This document shows positions 25,190-34,802 of a stretch of 64,000 bases of DNA, one piece after another. Origin of the DNA: Alphaproteobacteria bacterium (GTDB taxonomy: Bacteria > Pseudomonadota > Alphaproteobacteria > Micropepsales > Micropepsaceae); NCBI GenBank assembly GCA_017308375.1, contig JAFKEW010000058.1, positions 1 through 64,000 on the forward strand. The letters are read 5' to 3'. Numbering within the stretch: the stretch's first letter is position 1; each line of letters opens with the position of its first letter. The notes beneath the pieces are model-generated. The model was given only the letters and a program-made list of their open reading frames with translations. It ran no database searches and had not been told where the DNA came from. The translations under genes and the position numbers were made by a program.

Positions 25190-26482
25190 TCAACCCCTGT
25201 ATTCCGCGGCCATGCTGCGGGCCGCACGGATGAAGCAATAGACGGCAACGAATTCCGCCACGATAAGCAGGCTGAGCGCCCAGCGCAGCGCATCATTGCC
25301 ATAAGCCGGCTGCAGCATATCGCTGGCGACGCCGACCAGCGATGGCCCGGCGCCGAGCCCGATCAGGTTGAGGATGAAGAGATAGAACGAGCACGCGATG
25401 GCACGCGAATGCACCGGCGAGATCGACTGGATGGTGGCGAAGGACGGCCCGGTGAAGACGTTGGCCAGCGTCATCGGCACGAGAAAGAACGTCAACGCCA
25501 GCACGACGCTGGGGGCGTGAAAGCTGATGGCATAAAACGGAATGCAGATGCCGATGGCGAGCGCGGGTACGAACTGATACCAGCGCGGATCGCGCTTGCC
25601 GAGGAAATCGGAAAGATACCCGCCTGCCAAGGTGCCGATGAAACCGGTGGTGCCGATCAGAAGGCCGAGCGTGAGCCCGACCTCATTCGTGCTGAGACCG
25701 AAGACCCGGATGATGTAGGACGGATACCATTGCACGACGCCGTAAGCGCAGATCGCGTGCACGGCCGAGCCGAATGTGATCCAGCGGAAGGTTTTCAGAT
25801 TCCAGATCTGGCGCAGCGCCGCCGCCATGCCGCCGGTCTGTTCTTCCGCCGCATCGCCATCCAGCGCGCCGCGTTTGGGCTCACGCACCGTGAAGAAGAA
25901 CAGCAGCGCAAGCAGGATGCCCGGCACACCGATCAGAAGGAACGCCATGCGCCAGCCGATGACGTGGTTGAGCCAGCCACCGCCCGCCAGGCCCAAAAGA
26001 ATGCCGACCGGTGCACCGGCGGAATAAATCGCAAGCGCGGCACCGCGGCGCGACGGCGGATAATAATCCGAAATCATCGAATGGGCGGGCGGGCTGCCAC
26101 CCGCCTCCCCCACGCCGACGCCGATGCGCGCAATCAGCAGCGAGATGAAACCAGAGGCCATGCCGCACAGCGCGGTCATCAGGCTCCACACCGCGACGGC
26201 GGCCGCGATGATGTTGCGGCGTGAATAGAAATCCGCCAGGCGCGCAATCGGGATGCCCAGCGTGGCGTAGAACAGCGCAAAGGCAAGACCGGAGAGGACG
26301 CCGAGCTGTGTATCGCTTAAAAGCAGTTCTCTCCGGATCGGCTCCATCAGGATCGCGAGCAGATGGCGATCGAGATGGTTGAGCGAATAGAGTACGAACA
26401 GGAACGCCACCGTGTAGCGGGCGTGCATCGAGATGCCCGCGGCCTGTGGCGGCGATACGGCCCGATTTGCCTGCGCGTCCAT
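25190..26482 (-). CDS. MFS transporter, Spinster-like (paralogue)
   Basis: The 430-residue, 12-helix MFS protein is clearly related to the 22853-24190 product (shared ILMEPIR, LFYATLGIPIARLAD, YSRRNII, AGGGWLNH and GWRMAFLLIG). The start ATG 26482 is 2 bases after the GST stop, and its own stop is 2 bases before the next GST start, giving a tight operon. It is likely involved in uptake or export of the compound handled by the flanking GSTs. The substrate is not determinable. Confidence 0.87.
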   Translation of the reverse strand: MDAQANRAVSPPQAAGISMHARYTVAFLFVLYSLNHLDRHLLAILMEPIRRELLLSDTQLGVLSGLAFALFYATLGIPIARLADFYSRRNIIAAAVAVWSLMTALCGMASGFISLLIARIGVGVGEAGGSPPAHSMISDYYPPSRRGAALAIYSAGAPVGILLGLAGGGWLNHVIGWRMAFLLIGVPGILLALLFFFTVREPKRGALDGDAAEEQTGGMAAALRQIWNLKTFRWITFGSAVHAICAYGVVQWYPSYIIRVFGLSTNEVGLTLGLLIGTTGFIGTLAGGYLSDFLGKRDPRWYQFVPALAIGICIPFYAISFHAPSVVLALTFFLVPMTLANVFTGPSFATIQSISPVHSRAIACSFYLFILNLIGLGAGPSLVGVASDMLQPAYGNDALRWALSLLIVAEFVAVYCFIRAARSMAAEYRG

Positions 26483-26484
26483 GT

Positions 26485-27639
26485 TTACCCCAGAGAGAGA
26501 CGGTTACGGGTGCGCGACAACGGCCGCACCAGATTGAGTGCCAACAATTCTTCCGCGCCGCATTCGGCAGCAAAGTCCCGGCAGGCGGTGCGCGCCGGTG
26601 CATCGAGATGCTTCAGCCAGTTCAAGGTGCGCTGCAAAACCCAGAGCGAATGGGCCTGAGACGCCGGTGTCATGGTATGGCCGCGCAACGTGACCGTGAT
26701 GCGGCCGAGGCTCGGCTGATCCTGACCGTCCGGCGAAATAATCGAGCCCGGCGGCAGACTGGCGTGGCGCGACGCCCAGTCATTGTAGAGCGCAACCCCT
26801 TCCCGGTAGACCGGGGTGTAATCCTGCGTGAACTGCCTGAGCAGGGTGACGATGGTTTCCGGCACCGCATCGTCAGCCAGATATTCGAGCGGATAGTCGA
26901 AAAACTCCGGGGCGCGGATTTCCGGCGTGTTCATATGTTCCACCCAGCGGAAAACGCGGGGGCTGCGCATCTGCATGATATGCAGCGGATAGGGATCGCG
27001 GGCGAGATGGGCAAAGAGCGGCCCCATCAGACCGAAATCGCCCACGCTGGGCAGGCCGCCGAGCAGGAACGGATAATGAGTGAAGTGCCGCTCCAGCGTA
27101 TCCAGCAGATCGAAATAAATCTCGTCCATCACACCGAACATATCGGGCGTGATGCCGATATTGGCGCGATGACCATCCATCTGCGCCGCGATCAGATCGC
27201 CATAACGGGCGAGTTCGTCATCGCTGCCCTGCGGCCGGAACGAACGGCCGAAATCCATCGTGACGAAACGCTGGTTCTGTTCGGGGAAATTCCAGCGGTA
27301 GTGCCAGGCGATCTTCATGTTCTCGCTGCAGAACAGATCGAACAGATAGGCCGCCAGCCGCTGCCGCGGCCCGGGGGGAAGTGCCGGTGGCGTGGGGAAA
27401 CGGGCTTCGAGATATTCGAAGATCGCAGTCGTATCCTGAATGATGGTGCCGTCCGGCGCTTCCAGAATCGGAACACGCTTCGACTGCGCCGTGGGGCGGA
27501 TCACATTGCGAAAACGCGGATGGCTGACCACACGCTCTATGAACGGAATGCCCTTCTTGCGCAGATAGGAACGGGTTTTGCCCGTGTAATAGGAGGCGTA
27601 GGCGCCATAAAGGACGTAAGGATTTTCCTGACCCGCCAT
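26485..27639 (-). CDS. Long glutathione S-transferase-like protein
   Basis: The protein is 384 residues from ATG 27639, well above the usual 200-250 for GSTs. The N-domain (YVLYGAYASYYTGKTRSYLRKKGIPF; RVPILEAPDGTIIQDTTAIFEYLE) has the thioredoxin fold with a YYTGK turn in place of the usual S/C-P-x-x. The C-terminal portion carries about 100 extra residues, including PSVGDFGLMGPLFAHL, the N-capping box. A related long GST lies at 28442. Possible roles are glutathione-dependent lyase or etherase. It is coupled to the upstream membrane protein gene (5-base gap). Confidence 0.82.
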   Translation of the reverse strand: MAGQENPYVLYGAYASYYTGKTRSYLRKKGIPFIERVVSHPRFRNVIRPTAQSKRVPILEAPDGTIIQDTTAIFEYLEARFPTPPALPPGPRQRLAAYLFDLFCSENMKIAWHYRWNFPEQNQRFVTMDFGRSFRPQGSDDELARYGDLIAAQMDGHRANIGITPDMFGVMDEIYFDLLDTLERHFTHYPFLLGGLPSVGDFGLMGPLFAHLARDPYPLHIMQMRSPRVFRWVEHMNTPEIRAPEFFDYPLEYLADDAVPETIVTLLRQFTQDYTPVYREGVALYNDWASRHASLPPGSIISPDGQDQPSLGRITVTLRGHTMTPASQAHSLWVLQRTLNWLKHLDAPARTACRDFAAECGAEELLALNLVRPLSRTRNRLSLG

Positions 27640-27644
27640 CGCGC

Positions 27645-28226
27645 TCAACCCCACGCCACAACGATCAGATTGAGGATGACGAGCGCCAGAAACAGAAGCA
27701 CGCGCGGCGAGCCGGGGAAAAGCGCCGGCGAAGCGGGATAAGCATCGGTATAGGAAAGTGCGACACCTTTCTGCGCGGCGTCACGCATGAAGCCATCGTC
27801 GGTTGCAATGCGCAAGAGATCACGGCGGCTGCGGTAACGCATCAGCACAACCTGGTCCCAGATCGTATCTTCGCGCGCACCCTGAATCTTGCCCGTGACC
27901 AGACCGCGATAGGAGGGATGGGAGCCGCGCGGCACCGCGGCACGCGCCCAGGCGCGCATATAGCGGCTTCCGGCATTGCCGGCATCCCGGTTGATGCGCA
28001 GCAGATTGACCATGTGAAATTCGCCGCCGTCATCGCTCTCCGCAAAAGCGCGGAAGCGTTCGAGGGCGAGCGCCCCCGCCTCCCCCTGCGCGGCACGCTG
28101 CTGCTTCATCTTTTCCAGAAGCGGTTCGTATTCTTTCGCGGAAAGGGGGCGGCGCGGCCAGCCGTCATACCAGGCGAGAAACAGAAGATAGAGCGCCAGC
28201 GACAGGACAGGCCAAAGAAACATCAT
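27645..28226 (-). CDS. Two-helix membrane protein carrying a DUF1330-like domain
   Basis: The protein is 193 residues from ATG 28226 behind a GGGGG stretch; a TTG 28250 start is possible. It has one N-terminal helix (FLWPVLSLALYLLFLAWY) and one C-terminal helix (VLLFLALVILNLIVVAW). Between them is a soluble segment with FHMVNLLRIN, YMRAWARAAVP, WDQVVLMRYRSRRDLLRIATD, the pattern of DUF1330/dimeric alpha-beta barrel proteins. Membrane tethering of such a domain is unusual. It leads the minus-strand GST-MFS-GST operon. Its function is unknown. Confidence 0.72.
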   Translation of the reverse strand: MMFLWPVLSLALYLLFLAWYDGWPRRPLSAKEYEPLLEKMKQQRAAQGEAGALALERFRAFAESDDGGEFHMVNLLRINRDAGNAGSRYMRAWARAAVPRGSHPSYRGLVTGKIQGAREDTIWDQVVLMRYRSRRDLLRIATDDGFMRDAAQKGVALSYTDAYPASPALFPGSPRVLLFLALVILNLIVVAWG

Positions 28227-28368
28227 CACGCCCCCAATGGCACGGCGCAAAAACGAACGCGCTTTGCAGCCATACCCGTAAACATCCTGAGGGCCTTGCC
28301 GGCAGCCGGGCGCGACAGCCCGCTTTTTCGTTGCGGCGACCGGCCCAATCGGTCATGGTAACAATGAT

Positions 28369-28386
28369 GAACAGGAATTCCGGTTC
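28369..28386 (+). promoter_or_regulatory. Shared regulon element, site A (GST promoter)
   Basis: GAAC-AGGAATTCCG-GTTC reads in the direction of the GST gene, ending 55 bases before its ATG (28442). It sits in the 215-base divergent gap, so it could also serve the minus-strand membrane protein/GST/MFS operon (ATG 28226). It matches sites B, C and D in half-sites, 10-base spacer length, inner AAYTCYG and distance to the start codon. Confidence 0.6.
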
Positions 28387-28441
28387 TGTAAACCCCGATC
28401 CCGCAAATCATTTCACCATCATACCGGGAGGAATTCCGACC

Positions 28442-29473
28442 ATGAGCCTTACAACGCCCATCACGCTTCTGGGTGTGCCGGGGTCGCCTTATACGCGAAA
28501 GATGCTGGCCGTGCTGCGCTACCGCCACATCGCCTACCGGCTAATCCTCGCCTCGCACCGCGCACCGCCGGGCGGGTTGCCGCGCGCAAAAGTACCGTTG
28601 CTGCCGACATTCTATCTGCCGGGCCCATCGGGCGCACTGGAAGCGGTGACGGATTCGACGCCGATCATCCGCCTGTTCGAGCGCGAGTTCTCCGGCCGCA
28701 GCGTGATTCCGACCGATCCGGCGATGGCGTTCATCAACGACCTGCTGGAAGACTACGGCGATGAGTGGCTGACCAAGGCGATGTTCCATTACCGCTGGTA
28801 CTACAAGCCGGATATCGATCATGCCGGCGACGTTCTGCCGTTGTGGTCCAGCGAGCTTCTGAGCGACGCCGATTTCGCCAAGGCCAAGCAGGATATCATC
28901 GAACGCCAGGTCAGCCGGCTTTACGTGGTGGGATCGAACGACACCACCGCAAGCGTGATCGAAGACAGCTATCGCCGCTACCTTGCCATCATGGAAGAAC
29001 TTTTCCGCCATCAGCGCTATGTGCTGGGGGAGCGCCCCTCCTCCGCCGACTTCGCGGCCTATGGGCAATTGACGCAATTGACCAAGGTGGACCCGACGCC
29101 GATGGCGGTGACCTGGCGCGAGGCGCCGCGGGTGAACGCATGGGTGGACCGGGTGGACGACCTTTCCGGGCTGGAGCCGCAGGAAACCGAATGGACCCGC
29201 CGCGATGCGATTCCGCAAAGCCTGCGTGACCTGCTGGGCGAAGTGGGCCGCGGCTACGTGCCGGTGATGCTGGCCAATGAAAAGGCGCTGGCCGATGGCG
29301 CGGCCGAAGTGAAAACCGAGGTGGAAGGCAAAACCTGGGTGCAGAAGCCGTTCCCCTATCAGGCCAAGTGCCTGAAATGGCTGCGCGAGAGTTATCGCGC
29401 GCTATCACCCGCGGACCGCAGCGCAGTGGACGGGATTTTGCACGGCACGGGATGCGAGCGCCTGTTCGCCTGA
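28442..29473 (+). CDS. Long glutathione S-transferase-like protein
   Basis: The protein is 343 residues from ATG 28442 with a strong GGAGGAATT Shine-Dalgarno. The N-domain begins ITLLGVPGSPYTRKMLAVLRYRHI, with a GSPYTRK catalytic turn, and ends with ALEAVTDSTPIIRLFERE. The C-domain contains RPSSADFAAYGQLTQL, the GST N-capping motif. It carries an extended C-terminus like the 26485 protein. It is probably a glutathione-dependent enzyme of the surrounding catabolic locus. It is followed by a strong terminator (29522-29542), so it is monocistronic. Confidence 0.85.
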   Translation: MSLTTPITLLGVPGSPYTRKMLAVLRYRHIAYRLILASHRAPPGGLPRAKVPLLPTFYLPGPSGALEAVTDSTPIIRLFEREFSGRSVIPTDPAMAFINDLLEDYGDEWLTKAMFHYRWYYKPDIDHAGDVLPLWSSELLSDADFAKAKQDIIERQVSRLYVVGSNDTTASVIEDSYRRYLAIMEELFRHQRYVLGERPSSADFAAYGQLTQLTKVDPTPMAVTWREAPRVNAWVDRVDDLSGLEPQETEWTRRDAIPQSLRDLLGEVGRGYVPVMLANEKALADGAAEVKTEVEGKTWVQKPFPYQAKCLKWLRESYRALSPADRSAVDGILHGTGCERLFA

Positions 29474-29515
29474 AACGAAAAACACCTGAAGCGCGCACAT
29501 ACATCAGCGAAGAAT

Positions 29516-29546
29516 AAAAAAGGGCGGCCTTTCGGGCCGCCCTTTT
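29516..29546. terminator. Bidirectional rho-independent terminator
   Basis: A run of A residues is followed by GGGCGGCC (29522-29529), a 5-base loop, GGCCGCCC (29535-29542) and TTTT. It lies between the GST stop (29473) and the convergent TonB receptor stop (29568) and can terminate both. The same 8-bp stem recurs at 32127-32147. Confidence 0.88.
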
Positions 29547-29567
29547 CCGTATGCAAGGATATGGTGC

Positions 29568-31961
29568 TTAGAAGCGGACCGTGCCTTCGATCCCGAAGGT
29601 GCGCGGCGCGCCGTACCAGCCATTGAAGCCATCGGCACCCGCAAAACCACCGCCGCTGACGAAGGCACCAAGCGGCTGCGGCACCTTGTAGACGTAGTAG
29701 GTCTTGTCGGTCAGGTTGCGGCCGAAGATCGAAACCCGCCAGCTTCCCGTTTCCGATTCCAGACCGAGGCGCGCGCCCAGCAGGGTGTACGCTTCCTGGA
29801 ACCCGCGCGGATCGAGCGTCGAGTCGAGGTATTGCGAGCTGACATAGGAGAGATCGCCCGCCAGGAACCAGTAGACCGACGGCCATTTCACCATGGGCTG
29901 TTCCCATTGTGCCGTGCCGTTGACCCGCCACTTCGGATTGTAGGCCGGTGTCAGGCCCGTGAAGTTGCAGCTTCCGCCGACATTCACCGGCTGGACCGGG
30001 CCCGGATAGGTCGGGCACTGGCCGGCCGGATAATCGGTGAAGGTCGCATCCGAATAGGTGAGGCCAGCGGTGAGCGACAATTCGTCGATCGGGCGAGCCT
30101 GCAGATCCATTTCAAGACCCTGAACCCGGCGGTTACCGGCGTTCGACACGATGAAGCCGATCTTGGTCACCGGATTAAGCGTCGCGTCCTGGAAATCATG
30201 CAGCAGCATGCGGAACAGGTCGACGTTCAGGACCAGCCGGTTTCCGAACAGCGAGGATTTGACGCCGATTTCGTAGTTCATCGCGCTTTCGGCATCGAAG
30301 GTAATCTGCGTGTTCGGATTCTGCGCCCGCGCATTGTAGCCGCCGGTCTTGTAGCCGGTGCTGGCCGTGACATACGCCATCACGCCCTCGGTGATGTCGT
30401 ATTGCGCGCCCAACTGCCAAGTCAGCCGATGCTCCGTCCGCTTCAGATTATTCAGCTCCAGTTCCTGGAACAGCGAGTTGCGGAAGATCGCCGACTGCAC
30501 CGGTGAACCCGACGTGGTGTCGACACCGACGATGGTCGCATCCTTGTGATCGTAATTGTAACGCAGACCGCCCGTTGCACGCAGTTGGTCGGTGACATTG
30601 ACGGTCACCTGACCGAAGCCCGCCATGCTGAAGACGCTTTCATCGAACGAGAAATCCGTGAAATCGCCCGGATGCAGCAGCGTGCCACCCGCCACCGGGA
30701 ACACGCGATTGGCGCCTTCATGGATGGTGATGCTGTTCAGATAGGTCAGATCTTCATGGTACAGATAGACGCCCGCGATATATTGCAGGAATTGCTTGCC
30801 GGAGGCGATGCGCAGTTCCTGGCTGAAGGCGCCGCGATTGAGCGTTTGCTGACCATGCGCGACATCGAGCGGCAAACCATCGGCCGCCAGATTGCGGATA
30901 TGATCCTGGAAGCGGTTATAGGCGGTGATCGAGGTCAGCGTGTCGTTCCAGGGCAGCGTATAGTCCACCTGGACCGAAGCGCCCCAGATATCGGTGCCGT
31001 CATCGCCAATACCCGCCGGATCTTCATCCACCTTCCGGTCAGGACCATTGAAATTGCGGAAGGGATGGCCCGCCGCAGCCGAAGCCGCGAGGAAGCCCGG
31101 CGTTGCAATGCCGCCAATGCCGGTTGGATCGACCTGATCCGCTGTGCAGCATTCCTGATTGATCTTGGAATAGAAGCCGATGAAGTTGACCGTAAGATCG
31201 TCACGCGGCGTCCAGGTCAAACGGGCACGGCCGCCATACTGATCGGTGCCGTTGATATTGCTGTTGGTGAAGATGTTGTGCTCGTAGCCATCGCGCGAAG
31301 ACGTCCACAGAGAGAGGCGGCCGGCGAGATCTTCCGCAATGCCGCCGCCGACATAACCGGCAACCCGGCGATCGCTGTAATTGCCGAGCGAGACATTGAT
31401 CATCGCTTCCGGCGCATCCGTCGGCTGGCGGGTGTTGATGTTCACCGCGCCGACCGGCGTGTTGCGGCCGTAAAGCGTGCCCTGCGGCCCGCGCAGCACT
31501 TCAATGGTGCTGATGTCGAGCAGGTTCTGCTGAATGGCACCCGCGGCGGCGATATACACGCCATCGACGAAGACGCCGACATCGGGCTCAATACCCGGAT
31601 TGGCGCCAGAAGTACCGATACCGCGAATCTGCACCACCGAGTTACGGTTGTTGTTGGTCTGCAGGATGTTCAGGCTGGGGACGAAATGCGCCAGCTCCGT
31701 CATGCTGCTGATGCCGCGGTTTTCAAGCTGATCGCCGGAGAAGGCGGAAATCGACATCGCGACTTCCTGCACGTTCTGGGCGCGTTTTTCCGCCGTGACG
31801 ACCACGGTTTCGATGCCGCCGCTGCTGGCCACCCCCGGTGCGGTCTCCTGAGCGCAGGCAGGCCCGAACGACAATGCCGTCAGAAGCGCCGCGGCCGATG
31901 CCCCCGTGGCCAGATGCGCAAAGCGGGATCGGCACCGCATATCATTGAAAAGTCCTGACAT
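29568..31961 (-). CDS. TonB-dependent receptor
   Basis: The protein is 797 residues from ATG 31961 (GGGGAG Shine-Dalgarno 6 bases upstream); the longer frame is rejected. It has a signal peptide (ALLTALSFGPACAQ), then a TonB-box-like ETVVVTAEKRAQNVQEV. The plug domain contains GQDQLENRGISS-type and RGIGTSGANPGIEPDVGVFVDGVY, LRGPQGTLYGRNT and AVNINTR segments. A beta-barrel ends in the typical aromatic residue (GIEGTVRF). It belongs to the sphingomonad-like receptors often found beside aromatic or steroid degradation genes and probably imports the locus substrate. It is a close paralogue of the frameshifted receptor just upstream, and its promoter carries regulon site B. Confidence 0.92.
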   Translation of the reverse strand: MSGLFNDMRCRSRFAHLATGASAAALLTALSFGPACAQETAPGVASSGGIETVVVTAEKRAQNVQEVAMSISAFSGDQLENRGISSMTELAHFVPSLNILQTNNNRNSVVQIRGIGTSGANPGIEPDVGVFVDGVYIAAAGAIQQNLLDISTIEVLRGPQGTLYGRNTPVGAVNINTRQPTDAPEAMINVSLGNYSDRRVAGYVGGGIAEDLAGRLSLWTSSRDGYEHNIFTNSNINGTDQYGGRARLTWTPRDDLTVNFIGFYSKINQECCTADQVDPTGIGGIATPGFLAASAAAGHPFRNFNGPDRKVDEDPAGIGDDGTDIWGASVQVDYTLPWNDTLTSITAYNRFQDHIRNLAADGLPLDVAHGQQTLNRGAFSQELRIASGKQFLQYIAGVYLYHEDLTYLNSITIHEGANRVFPVAGGTLLHPGDFTDFSFDESVFSMAGFGQVTVNVTDQLRATGGLRYNYDHKDATIVGVDTTSGSPVQSAIFRNSLFQELELNNLKRTEHRLTWQLGAQYDITEGVMAYVTASTGYKTGGYNARAQNPNTQITFDAESAMNYEIGVKSSLFGNRLVLNVDLFRMLLHDFQDATLNPVTKIGFIVSNAGNRRVQGLEMDLQARPIDELSLTAGLTYSDATFTDYPAGQCPTYPGPVQPVNVGGSCNFTGLTPAYNPKWRVNGTAQWEQPMVKWPSVYWFLAGDLSYVSSQYLDSTLDPRGFQEAYTLLGARLGLESETGSWRVSIFGRNLTDKTYYVYKVPQPLGAFVSGGGFAGADGFNGWYGAPRTFGIEGTVRF

Positions 31962-32016
31962 TATACTCCCCTTCTTCGCCCGAAACGGGCCAGACAGCTC
32001 CATCGGAACATGATCC

Positions 32017-32034
32017 GAACCGGAGTTTCGGTTC
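32017..32034 (-). promoter_or_regulatory. Shared regulon element, site B (TonB receptor promoter)
   Basis: On the minus strand it reads GAAC-CGAAACTCCG-GTTC, preceded by ATATGT. It lies 55 bases before the receptor ATG (31961). It is the most symmetric copy: GAACCG and CGGTTC are exact inverted repeats. Confidence 0.62.
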
Positions 32035-32121
32035 ACATATTAGCAAAGAAGTAATGACAGGGCAATTGCATCACCGATGCAAAAAGACCGCACCGGGACA
32101 AGGATTGCGTTCCGCCAAAGC

Positions 32122-32150
32122 AAAAAGGGCGGCCATAAGGGCCGCCCTTT
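32122..32150. terminator. Rho-independent terminator after the frameshifted receptor
   Basis: Stem GGGCGGCC (32127-32134), loop ATAAG, GGCCGCCC (32140-32147). A residues precede it and TTT follows it, so on the minus strand it ends in a T run. It is located 19 bases past the end of the upstream receptor gene. The stem is identical to that at 29522, fitting a tandem duplication of receptor plus terminator. Confidence 0.82.
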
Positions 32151-32168
32151 CCCAAGACAGCGTTCGCC

Positions 32169-34501
32169 TTAAAAACGGAACGTGCCCTCGATTCCGAAGG
32201 TGCGGGGTGCGCCATACCAGCCGCCGAAACCACTGGCCCCCGCGGTACCGCCGCCGCTGATCAAACCGTTCAGCGGTTGCGGTGTCGCGTAAACGAAATA
32301 GCTCTTGTCGGTCAGGTTGCGTGCCCACAGCATGACCCGCCAGCCCTCCTCCGACTCCAGGCCGATACGGGCGCCGAACAGCGTGTAGTCCCGCTGCAAG
32401 GCACGCGGATCGAGCGTGATGTCGAGATATTGCGAACCCGAATAGGCCACATCGCCCGCCACGAACCAGTTGATGGACGGCGCAATTTCCAGCGGCCGTT
32501 CATACTGGGCCGTCACCGCAACGGATTGGGCACCGGCCCGAACGCACCGGGATAAAGCGGGCATTGGCCGTTGGGATAATCCGTGTACTTCGCATCGGTG
32601 TAGGCGAGTGCGGCGGTGATGCTGAGCGGCGGAATGGGCCGGGCCTGAAGTTCGACTTCCACGCCCTGGACCTGACGGCTGCCGGCATTGCCGACGACAA
32701 AGCCGGTGCCGGTGCGCGGATCAAGCGTCGCCTCCTGAAAATCCTTCAGCACCATGCGGTAGATGTCGGCATTGAAGATCACCCGGTTGTCGAACAGGCT
32801 GGATTTGATGCCGAGTTCATAGTTGAAGGAATTTTCCGGGTCGAACTCGTTGCTGGCGGAGATGCTTTTGGTCGCCTGATTAAAGCCGCCATCCTTGTAA
32901 CCGGTGCTGACGGTAACGTAGCCCATCACGCCTTCGGCCAGATCGTACTGCGCGCTGGCAAGCCAGGTGATGTTCTGATCGGTGCGGCGGAAATCCGGGA
33001 TCGAAACCTGCGGGAACAACGAGTTGTTGAAGATCGCCGTCTGGATCGGTGTGCCGGAGGTGGTGTTGTCGTACCGCAGCCAGCCGCGCTTGGAATCCGA
33101 GCTGTAGCGCAAGCCGCCGATCAGGCGCAGCGACTCCGTCAGATTGGCCTTGGCCTGGCCATAGATGGCGTAGCTGTCGGTCTTCTGGCTGAAATAGCCG
33201 TTGGTGGTATCGCCCGGATTGAGGACGACGCCGCCGGCCACGGGGAAGGCACGGTTTGCACCTTCGCCCAGAATTACGCGGCTGTTGTAGAGCATGTCCT
33301 CGTGGAAATAGTAGAGGCCGCCGACATATTCGAGGAAGCGGCCGGTATCGGAGACGATGCGCAACTCTTCACTGACATTGTTGCGCTTCAGCGCCTGCGT
33401 GAACATGCCGACATAGATCGGCAGGCCATCGGGGGCCAATTGCTTGGCATTGTCGAAGAACGAATTGTAGGCCGAGATCAGCGACACGGTATCTTTCCAC
33501 GGCAATTCATAATTGGCCGTGGCGGAGAAACCCCATGACGTCGTGGTGTCGTTGGCGATCGTCTCCTCATCGATCTTGTGATCGCGATCGTTGTAATTGG
33601 TGAAGGGATGGCCGGCGGCCTGCATCGCCGCCAGGAAGCCCGGCGTGGCGATGCCGCCGATGCCCGTGGGATCGATCTGTTCCGGCGTACAGCAGGCGCG
33701 ATCGAGCTGCGAATAATAGCCGATCACATCGACGGAGAATTTTTCCGTCGGTGTCCACAACAGACGGCCACGGCCGCCGAACTGATCCGTGCCGTTGATC
33801 GAGGTGTTGAGGAAGGTGCTTTTTTCGTAGCCGTCGAGATTTTCGGACCAGACCGAAAGCCGCCCGGCCACATCGTCGATCAGGCCGCCGCCGATATAGC
33901 CCGCGAATTTGCGCTGGCCATAATTGCCGAAACCGGCCTGGATCATGGCCTCGAACGCATCGGTGGGCTTGCGGGTGTTGATGTTGACCGCACCGACCGC
34001 CGTGTTGCGGCCATAGAGCGTGCCTTGCGGCCCGCGCAGCACTTCGACCGTCGCAACGTCGAGCAGGCTCTGCTGGATGGAGCCGGAGGCCGGAACGTAA
34101 ACGCCGTCCATGAAAATGCCGACGCTGGGTTCAATGCCGGGGTTGTTGCCGCTGCTGCCGATGCCGCGAATCTGCACTTGCGAGGTGCGGTTGGTGCTGC
34201 TCTGCACGATGGAAAGGTTGGGCACAAAGGCAGCCAGATCGGTCATGCTGGCGATGCCGCGGTTTTCAAGCTGGTCGCCCGAGAATGCGGTGATCGACAG
34301 CCCGACCTCCTGCACGTTCTGGGCACGCTTTTCGGCCGTCACGACCACGGTTTCGATTGCGTCGGACGATTGCGCCGCGGCAGGCGCGGACGATGGTTGC
34401 GCCTGGGCACCGCCCATGGACAGCGCAAGCAACAGCACCGGCGCAGATGCCCCGGCACACAGACGCGACAGACCCCGCACATTCTTCTTCAATTCCGGCA
34501 T
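32169..34501 (-). pseudogene. TonB-dependent receptor, disrupted by a one-base frameshift
   Basis: The first frame (ATG 34501 to TGA 32513-32515) gives signal peptide, TonB-box region (ETVVVTAEKRAQNVQEV), plug and most of the barrel, ending at CPLYPGAFGPVPNPLR. The remaining barrel, from VTAQYERP to the C-terminal GIEGTFRF, continues in another frame (to 32169). Comparison with the paralogue at 29568 shows that restoring one G in CGG-TGA (CGG-GTG) joins both parts into about 777 residues. About 20 residues after the CPLYPG segment are also missing relative to the paralogue. It could be a real pseudogene or a sequencing error. Its promoter carries regulon site C. Confidence 0.85.
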
Positions 34502-34561
34502 AAATCCCCTCAATCGGAATGGCCGGGAGCGCCATACGCCCCCCGGCACATTTTGCAATGT

Positions 34562-34579
34562 GAACCAGAGTTACTATTC
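34562..34579 (-). promoter_or_regulatory. Shared regulon element, site C (second TonB receptor promoter)
   Basis: On the minus strand it reads GAAT-AGTAACTCTG-GTTC, flanked by CATATGT on one side and ACATT on the other, so the outer half-sites extend to GTGAAT...GTTCAC. It lies 60 bases before the ATG at 34501. The rest of the 301-base gap (34502-34802) contains no recognisable gene. Confidence 0.6.
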
Positions 34580-34802
34580 ACATATGGATTGGAACCTTTC
34601 CGCCGTCAACCCGGACAAGCGCCATTCCCGGCCGTGCGGGCCGGCTTCGGATACGGAAATGAAAGAGTGCAGCAAAGCTGCAACAGGAAGGCTTCGCGGC
34701 CGGCCGCGATCAGGCCACGACCCCTTGCGCGCATCCTTCACAGGACGCGCCTCCCGCAAGACGCGCGCAAGGGTGGGCCCCGCCCCTCTCGGGTAACGGA
34801 AC

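Noticed and set aside
30546..31958. Plus-strand open frame antisense to the TonB receptor
   Set aside because: Shadow frame; the receptor on the minus strand has signal peptide, plug and C-terminal aromatic residue.
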